The notes under the pieces were generated by a model. The model did not search any database, was not told the origin of the DNA, and was given only the letters and a program-made list of their open reading frames with translations. This document shows, piece by piece, positions 54,340 to 64,000 of a DNA stretch of 64,000 nucleotides (its first letter is position 1; every line of letters begins with the position of its first letter). A program made the position numbers and the translations under genes. This stretch comes from Sorghum bicolor (lineage: Eukaryota > Streptophyta > Magnoliopsida > Poales > Poaceae), in contig NC_012878.2 in assembly GCF_000003195.3 (NCBI RefSeq), forward strand, positions 20,622,641 to 20,686,640, given 5' to 3'.

Positions 54340-57300
54340 ATGACGGAGTGCCGGCTGCTGGAGCTCGAGAGGGAGGGACTCATGCACCCCCGCATTTCGT
54401 CGTCGCGGCCGGAGTGGATCGCGCCGGCGGTGCACCACCGGGAGCCAAGGCCGCCCAAGGGCTACGTGGTCTCCTTCGCCAAGTCGCTTCATGCGGGCGC
54501 TCTGCCACCACTACGGGGTGGAGCTCCATCATTTCTCCCCAAACGCCGTCACCGCCGCGGTGGTTTTTACCGCGGTGTGTGAGGGCTATCTGGGGATGAT
54601 GCCTCACTGGGACTTGTGGCTCCATCTGGACTGGGGCGAACTCTTCAACGCCCCCGCTGGAACCACAGGGGTGAGGAAGCCAGTACGGGCCGGATGCCTC
54701 AACCTGGTGCTCAAGACTGGCAAGTCGAAGAGGCCGCGCGAGTACATCCCGGTGGGGCTGACGTCGAACCATGCCGGGTGGGACTCCCAATGGTTTTTTT
54801 TGCGGAACGACGACGATCTCCTCCCAGCCTACACCGGGCGCTTGATCTCGGAACGCCCGGACCACTGAACGTATGACGTCGTCCAAGTCCACCAGTCGCG
54901 GCTCGACCCCCTCCTCGACGCCTTGAAGAAGCTACGCGAGGAAGACCTGACAGCTGCTTTCGTCCTCTCAGCCGTCCATCATCGGAGGGTTCTCCTATTG
55001 AGGTTTCGGCCATTGAGAATGGACGAGATGGGTCCCAGTGTTTCGTCCCGGGATCTCGAGGCTTGCCGGATGTCTAATGAGGCTCCGGCGGACGATGCGG
55101 TTGCAGCCTGAGTCAGGGCGGTCGTCGCTGGCGACTTCCAGCCAGAGCACATCGACGACTTCCCTATGAGGCCTGACAAGGGATCGATCAATCTGGTAAG
55201 TTCCTCTCTCGCTTGTGGCTTCGATTCCGGATTTTCTTCGATCCTTCTTAAAGCTTGTCTTTGCTCGCGTAGGGTCCGATCAATGTTCGATCCTCGAAGC
55301 CCCCGATGAAGGAGGACGACGTGGATCGTGACAGGAGGCTCGTGTCCGTGGAGAAGCTGAAGTCCGCAAAGGATTCGGAGAAGAAGAAGGAAAAGAAGAA
55401 AAATCTAGCACGACAAGCCTTGGAGGCTCATCGATCGAAGTCCAGGCAGAGGGGGGAGCCTGAGGAAGAATCCCCCGATGAGGATGATGGCGGCGACGAC
55501 GACGACAGTGACGACTCCGAGGGGATGGCGTCTCATCTCGACCGGATCCTCGAGGGCCTGCCTCAGACCGACGTTGACGTCCCGCGGACGGGAGTCCCAA
55601 AGGGGGGCCAAGCGGGTCTCGTGAGAGTCAGCAGAGGGAGTCGTCTCCACGCTGCTCCTGCGCCGACACTCCCCCAAAGCCTGCGCCGAGTCGGACCGTC
55701 CCCCGCCCCAACCTCCTCCCGCGTCTAAGGCGGGCCCCCGGGTTAAGTCCCTGGCGGCGGGGCCGCTGACTCGTGGTCGTGCCGCGGCCTCGAGTAAGGG
55801 AGGAACGGATTGCGGGAGTACCAGTCCAGGCGCTGGCCAGGCTGGAGACGCCGAGCCGAGACTGGCGCCCGCTCGCGAGGGGCCCGGGGCCTCGACGCGG
55901 GGTGGCTCGAAACCTGCTGGTCGAGGGACCGGTAGGCGGGTTGCCCTTCCCGTGGGGTAAGATTTTTCGACGTCATGATTCTTACCCTCTGATGTCTTTT
56001 CATTTTCTTGGGTAACGGCTTCTCTTACGCTTGTTTCTCTCTCCTCAGTTTGAAGCGGACGCTCGAACAGGCCCAGCCCTCGATGGTAAGAGGCTGAAGG
56101 TGGGAGCGGCCTCCAAAGACTCAGGTTAGCGGTTTATTCCCGTCGTCATGGGAGTTGTGTTGTCCTTATGTCGATCATCAGGGCGACTGATTTTTGCTTT
56201 CGAGTGCTTGCAGGCTCCTCCGATCCTCGGCCGTTGACTGGCATCGAGATCGCCCCGCCCCGTCCATTGGCGGGGGAGTCCACCCCGCCGTCACCGGAGC
56301 GGGTCGAGGCGCCTCGCCCCCAAGAGCAGGAGGGAGCCCCCGAGCCTCCCCGATCTAGGGTGGAGGGGGATCCTATCACCATAAGTGACGGGTCTGGCAG
56401 CGACGGGCCATCAAAGGAAGCTCGATCCTTGGACGAAGAGGTCGAGGCTTCCCCTTCGGTGAAACGGACGCCGTGGCCCATTGGGCTCCACTCCGTCGAG
56501 GAGCAGAGGAAGAAGGAGGAGGAGGAGTGCCAGAGGGAGACGCGACAGCAGCTGTAGGAGGGGTAGCAGCAGCCGCAGCAGGAAGGAGAGGAAAAAGTGG
56601 AGGGGCGACGGCCAGAGGGAACCCAGCTCGAAGAGCTGCTGGAGCAGGATCGGCAGTAGGAGCTGCGGGATCTCCAGGAGCAGCAGCAGCAGAGGAGCCA
56701 GCAGTTAGAGGAACTGCTCAAGCCACCACCTCACGGTCCGCCCCAGCCAGTGCCGCCAACGCCACAAGAGCCCGAAGCCAGGGAGGAGGGTCTGCCGGTT
56801 TATGGTCCGCCGACCCCAGCGTGGCTCCGTCCGGGAGCGCCCGCTTCGATCCCCACTGAGTCAGGGTGGGCGGACGGCGTGGTGGCGCTCGCCTGTATGA
56901 TGCGCACCCCTATCGACCCTCAGTCCGAGATCAAGGGCACGATCTACGGCATCGACGGGATCGCCCCTGGATTCCTTCGAGAGCGTCGGTCGTGGGAGGA
57001 CCGCATTCCCGCCGAGGAAGACGAAGCCGGGACATCGGGCGGTGGTGGTGCCAATGAGACCGGGACCTGGAAGACGGTGGATGACGACAGGCGGTTCCCC
57101 TCCCTTATCGACCTGTTTCTATGCCACGGGGGGTCACTTGAGACCGTCGAAGAGCTCATTCGGGGTGTCAAGGCATGTGCGGATCAGGAGATGGAAAACT
57201 GGTGCCCTGACCGGATCCGCATCCGGGCCTGGACCGACCCATCCGAGCCTAACATCTTTATGGACGATCGGAAGGAGGCTGAGAAGTGGGAGCACCTCGA

Positions 57301-58668
57301 GGAGCTTCGCCTCTGGATGAAGCACGTGGTGGGGCTCCTGTCCGACGTCGTCAACAACGGGCTTGGACCGGCCTACTTTGTAAGCATCTTTAGGCTTTAA
57401 TTACAGTAGGACATTTCGTTTTGTATTCTAACTATCCAACTGGTGGCCCATAGGATTTGAAAGAGACATCCCGCATAAAGTCGAGCTTCATCCACGCGAC
57501 AAGGGGCGGCTGGGTGCAACTCCCTCTCTTCAAGGACCAGCTGCTGGAGTCGCAGGAGAAGCTCCTCAAGGCTTACAAGGAGCTATTGGCGCTCGAGGAG
57601 GAGAAGAAGGAGAGGGAGCCCGCTCTGTCAGAGGCTCGGGTGGTCTCGAGGAAGGCGGTGGAGGAGGCCACGCTGTTGAGGGAGCGGGCCATGATGGTCG
57701 AGGAAGTTGCGACCAAGGCCTGGGAAGAGGCCGTGTTTTATAAGGGCGCGGCTGCTGATCTCGACAAGGAGAAGGTTCTCCTCAAGGCTGACCTCACCTC
57801 TACCCGAGAGTATTTCCAAAAGATGAAGACGGAGTGTGTGAAGGGCGAGATTGCTCGGAGCGCCGCGGAGGAGGCTAAGAAGAAAGCCCAAGAAGACCTC
57901 GAGGCAGAGCGAACTCGCTCATGTGGGCTCTCCGACGAGGTTGATCATCTAAAGAGGGCGCTGCTGGAGAAAGAGGGAGCTATGGCGCAAGCAGGCAAGG
58001 TGATCGAGGACCTGCGCGTCACCAACACCGATCTGGCGCGCTCCTACAAGGAGATCGAGAGGGCCAACACCAACTTGGTCGGTGAAAACACGGCTCTGGA
58101 GGAGAGGATTCGCGGTATGTTTCTATAGTCGAGTTTCCTTTTCGAGGTGTGCTTTGTATTATCTGACTTCTCCGTGTCGGTCCCTGTAGGGCTTAAAGAT
58201 GAGCTACTTGCTGCTCAAGTCGAGGCCCACTCCACCAAGGCTTAGCTTGAGGGGGAGGTCGCTTTGAACAGTCGGCTGCGGACGGTGATAAGCGGCCTCT
58301 CGGCCTCTAGGGAGCTCGAGCCCATGGACGAGTTGAGGGAGGCGGCTCGAGGCGACGCACTGGTCGACCAGCTATGCTATCTAGGTGCTACGCTGAGGGA
58401 CCGGGTGCGGGACGCCCTTCATACCGGAGTGAAGCGGACGATGGCGGTAGTCTGCTCAGGCTTTTCCTATGATATGGAGGTGGTGTCACACGGCTTTGTC
58501 ACTGACATCTCCAAGACCGACGCGGAGAACGAGGAGAGGCTCCACGCCTTGATCGACGACGCGGAGGTTCTCGGGGAAAGGCTGGCGAGGCTGTTCGAGC
58601 CGGAAGTACTTCCTCCCGAGACTAGCTCGGGCGTAGACCATGGTGGTGAGGGCCGAGATGCGGACTGA
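54340..58668 (+). pseudogene. Antisense Transposase_28-type gene of the second Tat element, broken
   Basis: The ATG at 54340 opens MTECRLLELEREGLMHPRIS. A frame change near 54488 leads to MRALCHHYGVELHHFSPNAV, EGYLGMMPHWDLWLHLDWGE and WDSQWFFLRNDDDLLPAYTG, the same domain as in 41796-44949. A TGA at 54866 and a TGA near 55109 follow. Likely introns: 55196-55272, 55957-56048, about 57379-57453 and 58115-58189, plus others near 56125-56212. Later exons give acidic Ser/Asp runs, a Gln/Glu-rich part with several TAG codons (56555 onward), a coiled coil (SQEKLLKAYKELLALEEEKK) and a helical tail. It cannot be translated in full. Confidence 0.75.
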
Positions 58669-59221
58669 GGCCCGCGAGCCTACTCTGGGTGCTAAGGCCC
58701 CTTGTACAGTACTTATTATTCTGTCTTAAGTAATATTGTGTTTTTAAGTGGTTTATAAGATCTGTGAATATTTGCCTGTCTTCCCGCTTGAGGTTCCTTC
58801 GTTTCCTTTTCTGCCCGTGTCTGTATTTCCTATTTAATCTTTTGTTAAGGCGACCCCGATTGCCTCAAGGGTGAGGAAGCGAGTAGAGTTACCATAGCCC
58901 GGGGGCGTAGGAGTTCTCAGGCTCGTTGTCTCTCGGCCCTTAAGGGGCTCGAGGTGCCTCTACTACTCGACCGTGCGAGATTTACTAATAGGAATGAAAG
59001 AATTACTTGGTTTTTTCGACACATGAGGGGGGGGGGGCACCCCTCTGCTAGCCCCTGAGGGGGTATCGACTATGATGGGTCATAGTCGGTACTCGCTTCT
59101 AACGTCAAAATTTTGACCAACGAAAAAAGTAAATTACTCGAGGGAAAAATATTATCCATTCATGCGTTCATTCATAAGGTCACGGTACGGAATGTACATG
59201 GGAACATAAAGCTTTGAAATT
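58669..59221. other. Convergent spacer of the second Tat element
   Basis: It lies between the end of the antisense gene and the integrase stop on the other strand. A long G run lies near 59027-59038. No gene is seen. Confidence 0.5.
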
Positions 59222-60310
59222 CTAGGGGTAGAATCGACGTAGCTGTTCGATGTTCTACGCGTTGGTGAAGACTGCCCCTTTTTCGTCTGCTAGCTTGTAT
59301 GTCCCCGGCTTCAGGACCTCGGCCAGTACGTACGGGCCTTCCCAGGGCGGAGTCAGCTCGTGGCACCCTTGGTTGCTTTGCCGCCGCCGCAGGACAAGAT
59401 TGCCCACGTTCAGATCCCTTTTGCGCACGTGCTTGTCGTGATAGCGTCGAAGCTTCTGCTGGTATCTGGCGGAGTTGAGGAGGGCCATGTCTCGAGCTTC
59501 CTCGAGTTAGTCGACCGCGTTCTCTCGAGTCTCCTAGTTTGATTGCTCGTTGTATGCTTTGAGTCGAGGGGACCCATACTCGAGGTCCGTTGGGAGCACG
59601 GCCTCGGAGCCGTAGACCATGAAGAATGGGGTGTATTTTGTGGCTCTGCTCGATGTCGTCCTCAGGCTCCATAGGACTGAAGAGAGTTCTTCGACCCATT
59701 TCTTGCCGAATTTCTTCAAGCGGTTGTAGATCATCAGTTTAAGCCCCTACAAAATCATGCCGTTGGCACGCTCGACCTAGCTGTTAGTTCAAGGGTGGGC
59801 CACTGCAGACCAGTTCACACGAATGTGATGCCGATTGCAGAAGTCCAAGAACTTTTTGCCAGTGAACTGAGTGCCGTTGTCGGTGATGATGACGTTGGGA
59901 ATCCCAAACCGGTGGATGATGTCGGTGAAGAAAAGGACGGCTTGCTCGGAGCGGATGTTTGTGATGGGTCGAGCCTCGATCCATTTGGAGAACTTGCCGA
60001 TGGCCACCAGCAAATGGGTGTATCCCCCTGCCGCCTTCTGTAGAGGCCCTACTAGGTCGAGTCCCCACACCGCGAACGGCCACGTGATGGGGATCATCTG
60101 GAGAGCATGGGCGGGAAGATGCATCTGCTTGGCGAAAAATTGACACCCATGGCACGAGCGCACGAGCTCGATGGCGTCGGCTACGGCCGTTGGCCAGTAG
60201 AAGCCTTGTCGGAAAGTGTTCCCTACGAGGGTCCGCGGAGCAACGTGGTGACCGCAAGCCCCCGAGTGTAGATCCTCGAGGAGCTTTTGGCCATCCTCTA
60301 TGGTTATGCA
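59222..60310 (-). pseudogene. int: Second Tat integrase, broken
   Basis: The zinc domain ([32 protein letters not shown]) and the core with [12 protein letters not shown] and [14 protein letters not shown] read well. After AHP the frame has two stops but still shows VERANG with the Glu. The C-terminal part (VYGSEAVLPTDLEYGSPRLK, RDLNVGNLVLRRRQ, LTPPWEGPYVLAEVLKPGTY) spans another two frames. Near the end a TAG replaces the Trp expected before NIEQLRRFYP, and the natural TAG is at 59222-59224. Confidence 0.82.
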
Positions 60311-61540
60311 ACGTTGCAAGATTCCTGTCAGGCTTCGTCGGTATAGCTCATTGCCTTCACCATAGATTACGTATGACTTGGCCCGTCGAGCGATACGGCG
60401 GGCCTCAGATCGATCTTCTGGTAGCTCGCAACGAATAAGGCAGTCGAGGAACGGCGTACGCCAGTCGAACGGTCGACCGGGTCGTTGTTCTGCCTCCATT
60501 ACCTCTGCTGCCGTTAGCAGAGCCTCGATGGCGTCGGTTTGTTGGGGGACGGTGGTTTCGATGCCAGCCCCCGAGCCCAAGTCGACGGACGGCTCATGCA
60601 GATCTCTTGAGAACGCGTCGGGCGGGACCGTGCTTCGAGTCGAGGCGATCTTGGCGAGTTCGTCGGCTGCTTCGTTGTAGCGTCGGGCGACATGGACGAG
60701 CTCGAGACTGTGGAACTTATCCTCGAGTCGACATACCTCCTTGCTGTACGCCTCCATTTTCAGGTCGTGGCAGTTGGAAGCCTTCATCACTTGGTCGATG
60801 ACGAGTTGGGAGTCGCCTCGAACATCGAAGCGTCGAACTCCTAGCTCGATGGCGATCTTTAGACTGTTGACAAGGGCCTCGTACTCCGCGACGTTGTTGG
60901 ATGCAGCAAAGTGTATTCTGATGACGTACCTCATATGGACGCCAAGGGGTGAGATGAATAGCAGACCTGCCCCAGCTCCCGTCTTCATGAGAGACCCGTC
61001 GAAATACATCGTCCATAGTTCCGCTTGAACTCGAGCCGGGGGGAGCTGGGAGTCCGTCCACTCCGCAACGAAATCCACCAGAGCTTGAGACTTGATGGCT
61101 TTGCGGGGCGCATAAGTGAGGGTCTCACTTATTAGCTCGACCGACCACTTGGCGATTCTTCCCGTGGCCTCCCGACTTTGGATGATCTCACCCAAGGGGA
61201 AGGACGAGACCACCGTGATAGGGTGGCCGAGGAAGTAATGTTGCAGCTTGCGTCGGGTGAGGATTACGGCGTAGATTAGTTTTTGGATCTGTGGGTACCG
61301 TGTCTTGGTATCCAAGAGCACCTCGCTGACGAAATAGACCAGCCTCTGGACTGGCAGCGCATGCCCCTCCTCCTGCCTCTCGACCACCACTGCCGCACTG
61401 ACGACCTGGGACGTCGAGGCAATGTACAGAAGCAGAGATTCTGCGGGTTGAGGTGGGACCAAGACCGGGGCAGAGGTCAGTGTTTTCTTCAAGTTATCAA
61501 GGGCTTTCTCGGCTTCGGGGGTCCAAGAGAAACACTCGGC
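60311..61540 (-). pseudogene. Second Tat dual RNase H region
   Basis: This part is open for a long stretch. The first RNase H has [20 protein letters not shown] and [20 protein letters not shown]. The second has [40 protein letters not shown] and DSQLVIDQV, and ends [14 protein letters not shown]. Doubling of RNase H is again the Tat trait. Confidence 0.85.
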
Positions 61541-62449
61541 TTTTTTCTAGAGCCGATATAGTGGCAATGCCTTTTCTCCCAACCTTGAGATAAAACGACT
61601 TAGCGTCGCCAAACATCCTGTGACCTTTTGCACTCCCTTGACATCTCAGATCGGTCCCATTCTTGTGATGGCCGAGACCTTCTTGGGATTGGCCTCGATG
61701 CCGCGTTGGGAGACTATGTATCCCAGGAGCATGCCTCGGGGTACACCAAAGACGCACTTCTCGGGGTTGAGCTTGATCTTGTTGGCGCGTAAGCAACTGA
61801 AAGCGATTTCGAGGTCCTGAATTAGGTCTCCTCGTTGCTTTGACTTGACGACGATGTTGTCAACATATGCCTCGACCATCGACCCTATGTGTTTGCCAAA
61901 CACGTGGAGCATGCATCGCTGGTATGTTGCTCCCGCGTTTCGAAGCCCGAACGGCATGGTTACATAACAATACATCCCAAAAGGAGTGATAAAAGAGGTC
62001 GTGAGCTGGTCGGACTCTTTCATTTTTATTTGATGGTAACCAGAATATGCATCAATGAAAGAAAGTGTTTCGCATCCCGCAGTGGAATCAACAATTTGAT
62101 CGATACGTGGTAACGGAAAAGGAACTTTCGGACATGCTTTATTTAAACTTGTATAGTCGACACACATCCTCATTTTCCCATTCTTTTTCTTAACTAGTAC
62201 AGGGTTTGCTAACCAGTCGGGATGGTGAACCTCCTTGATGAATCCGGCCGTCAAAAGCTTGTGGATCTCCTCACCAATGATCTTGCGTTTCTCCTCGTCG
62301 AAACGACGCAACCGTTGTTTCACTGGCTTTTAACCGGCTCGAATTTCCAAGGAGTGCTCGGCGACTTCCCTTGGTATGCCTGGCATATCCGAGGGACTCC
62401 ATGAAAACATGTCGGCGTTTGCACGGAGAAAGTCGACGAGCACGGCTTC
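61541..62449 (-). pseudogene. pol: Second Tat reverse transcriptase with altered active site
   Basis: MCVDYTSLNKACPKVPFPLP, DAYSGYHQIKMKE and [15 protein letters not shown] are present. The catalytic box reads AYVDNIVVKSKQR near 61848-61872, with Asn in place of the second Asp of YVDD. A TAA lies near 62328 and a frame change near 61550-61650. Loss of the second Asp would abolish polymerase activity even if the frame were open. Confidence 0.85.
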
Positions 62450-63185
62450 CTATTTGGGGTCGAGGTCGGCGCTGATCGTCAGCACTTTGCCGTCGGAGTT
62501 ATTGGGGTTGAGTGGGATCTTCTCCGTTCCTTCTGCCGGCTCGAAGCTGCCCGCGTGTCGCTTGGGCTCTAGAGCCTCTGCGGCCAGGGCTTCGAGATTC
62601 GAGGCGAGCTCGGTGGAACTCTCGACGGCTTCCCCATACTCGACGCATTCGACGTCGCACTCGTATGCGTGCTCGTAGGAGGAGCTGACAGTGATGACGC
62701 CCTTGGGTCCGGGCATCTTTAGCTTCAAGTAGGTGTAGTTGGGGATAGCCATAAACTTGGCGTAGCCTGGGCACCCGATGATGGCGTGGTACGTGCCTCG
62801 GAATCCCACCACCTCAAAGGTGTGGGTCTCCTTCCTGAAATTGGCCGCCATGCCAAAGCAGAGCGGCAGGTCGATTCGACCTATCGGCAACGCCTTTTTT
62901 CCAAGTACGACGCCGTGGAAGCTGCCTGTGCTTGGTTGGAGCTACGACCTGTTGATGCCGAGAAGGTCGAGGGTCTCGAGGTAGATGATGTTTAGGCTAC
63001 TGCCACCGTCCATCAGCACCTTCGAGAGTCTGGTGTTGACGATGGTGGTCGTCTCGATCGAAGGTGATGGGGGTGTTCGACCAGTTGAGGTACTGGGGCA
63101 CCGCCATCCTTGCCGCAAAGACCTCACGGCACTCCCTCTTGCGTTGTATTGCGGTTAGCTGCGTCGAGGGTCCGTCGTAGATCAT
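62450..63185 (-). pseudogene. Second Tat protease
   Basis: LMDGGSSLNIIYLETLDLLG (active site Asp-Gly-Gly-Ser) and, in another frame, CFGMAANFRKETHTFEVVGF, TYHAIIGCPGYAKFMAIPNY and LKLKMPGPKGVITVSSSYEH are visible. It ends ADLDPK and TAG at 62450-62452, the same phrase and stop as in the first Tat element. Confidence 0.8.
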
Positions 63186-64000
63186 GTAGCAGTCGTGGAC
63201 GGCCGGGAAACCTTCATCGTTTTTGTCGTCCCCCTTGTCGCCGTTCTTCTCTTTCTACTGGTCATCCTTCTTGAACCCTAGGCCATCGAAATGCTTCTTC
63301 AGCATACGCCAGTCCTCGAGCTTGTGGTTTGCCCCTCCCTTATGGTAAGGGCAGGGCTCCTTTAGCATTTTGTCGAAGATATCCCCCTCTGGGGGTCCTC
63401 GAGGCCTCTTGCGCTCCATGGCGGCGATGAGATCGTCGTCGAGGGCTTCCCGCTAGAACGGTCATGCTTTATTCTTCTTCTTTTTCTTATTGGGTCCTCA
63501 ACTGGGGCCCTCGTCATCATCGGCGGGCGACTTGCCTTTACCTCCTTCACAGCTGAAGAAGCGCCGACCACTTCTTCCCCTGCAACATAATTTGCCACTA
63601 CATCCATCAGCTCATCGACGGTCTGAGGACGATTTCGACCAAACTCCCGCACCAGATCTCGACTGGTGGTGTCTGAGATAAAGGCCAGGATGACGTCGTG
63701 GTCTAGGATGTGTGGCAGCTCGGTGCGCTGCTTCGAGAAGCGTCGAGCATACTCTCGGAGAGTTTCTCCTGACTTCTGTTTGCACTTGCTGAGGTCCCAC
63801 GAGTCGCCGGGCTGTATGTAGGTCCCCTTGAAGTTACCCTCGAATACTCTGACCAAATCGACCCAATCGTGGATCTGGTTGGCCGGGAGCTCCTCGAGCC
63901 ATCTGCGGGCGGTGTCGGAGAGGAAAAGTGGTGGCTGTCGGATGATGGCTCGATCGTCCCCTCGGGCGCCTCCCAACTAATAGGCTACCCTGAAGTCCGC
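63186..64000 (-). pseudogene. gag: Second Tat Gag, continues beyond the window
   Basis: The capsid domain reads FLSDTARRWLEELPANQIHD, FEGNFKGTYIQPGDSWDLSK, LREYARRFSKQRTELPHILD and VNELMD-like ends. A knuckle-like CPYHKGGANHKLEDW with its last Cys replaced follows, in frames broken near 63450 and 63258. The N-terminus lies outside the window. Confidence 0.78.

Larger units (their letters stand above)
52350..64000 (-). mobile_element. Second Tat-lineage element, degenerate, runs off the window
   Basis: A 3' LTR of 1033 bp (52350-53382) is followed by a spliced antisense gene remnant (54340-58668) and minus-strand integrase, RNase H, reverse transcriptase, protease and gag (59222-64000). The architecture is the same as the 40041-52062 element, but LTR sequence and proteins differ, so it is a separate family. 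Many stops and frameshifts show it is older. The 5' LTR and the second target duplication lie outside the window. Confidence 0.88.

Noticed and set aside
55306..56003. Independent host genes within the second Tat element
   Set aside because: The acidic, coiled-coil and Gln-rich frames line up as exons of one antisense gene homologous in layout to 41796-44949.

Overview
The window looks like nuclear DNA from a grass (Poaceae, probably a panicoid). It holds no conventional host gene that I can support. Almost all of it is a nest of LTR retrotransposons in which element has inserted into element. The grass assignment rests on Tat-type Ty3/gypsy elements carrying a spliced antisense gene of the Transposase_28 type, a 5S-bearing Cassandra LTR, a Tourist-like MITE with TAA target duplications, and very long Tekay/Del-type LTRs that start TGTAACACC. 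The density and nesting suggest heterochromatin.

Layout. (1) 1-14478: plus-strand Tekay/Del-type chromovirus in a tandem arrangement: integrase end plus chromodomain (1-636), a long LTR (679-4895), a complete but stop-ridden gag-pol (5491-9855), and a second long LTR (9898-14478). Positions 1-4895 repeat as 9220-14094. (2) 14479-24897: a patchwork made of Athila/LARD-type pieces (LTR fragment, gag ORF, tRNA-Asp primer site, 1.34 kb LTR) on the minus strand, a Tekay 5' portion with a 4.6 kb LTR on the minus strand, and a plus-strand LARD-like start. (3) 24898-26880: unclassified repeat with 0.2 kb inverted arms that enclose a MITE. (4) 26881-32439: 3' half of a minus-strand Athila element (LTR, extra ORF split by a Cassandra solo LTR, integrase, RNase H). 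(5) From about 32440 a plus-strand LINE-like unit is inserted in the Athila RNase H. It is itself cut three times: by a CRM-like chromovirus (32804-39215), by a 12 kb Tat element (40041-52062) and by a second Tat element (52350 to beyond the window end).

How the parts relate. Relative age follows from the nesting: Athila, then the LINE, then the CRM-like element and the two Tat elements. The 12 kb Tat element is very young: its two 460 bp LTRs differ at one base as far as I can see, and it has a perfect GTTTC target duplication. Its sense-strand gag-pol is nevertheless dead (three in-frame stops and two frameshifts). Its antisense gene keeps an open frame of 926 codons through six exons with canonical splice sites. 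That contrast is the most interesting signal here. Others are an amber codon at the same protease/reverse-transcriptase boundary in both Tat elements, a short reading frame inside the Tekay LTR whose substitutions are mostly silent, a bias of nonsense codons towards C-to-T changes in methylatable contexts, and an in-frame fusion of reverse transcriptase to the integrase tail.

All reading was done by eye. Family names rest on motif recognition and element structure, not on database searches.
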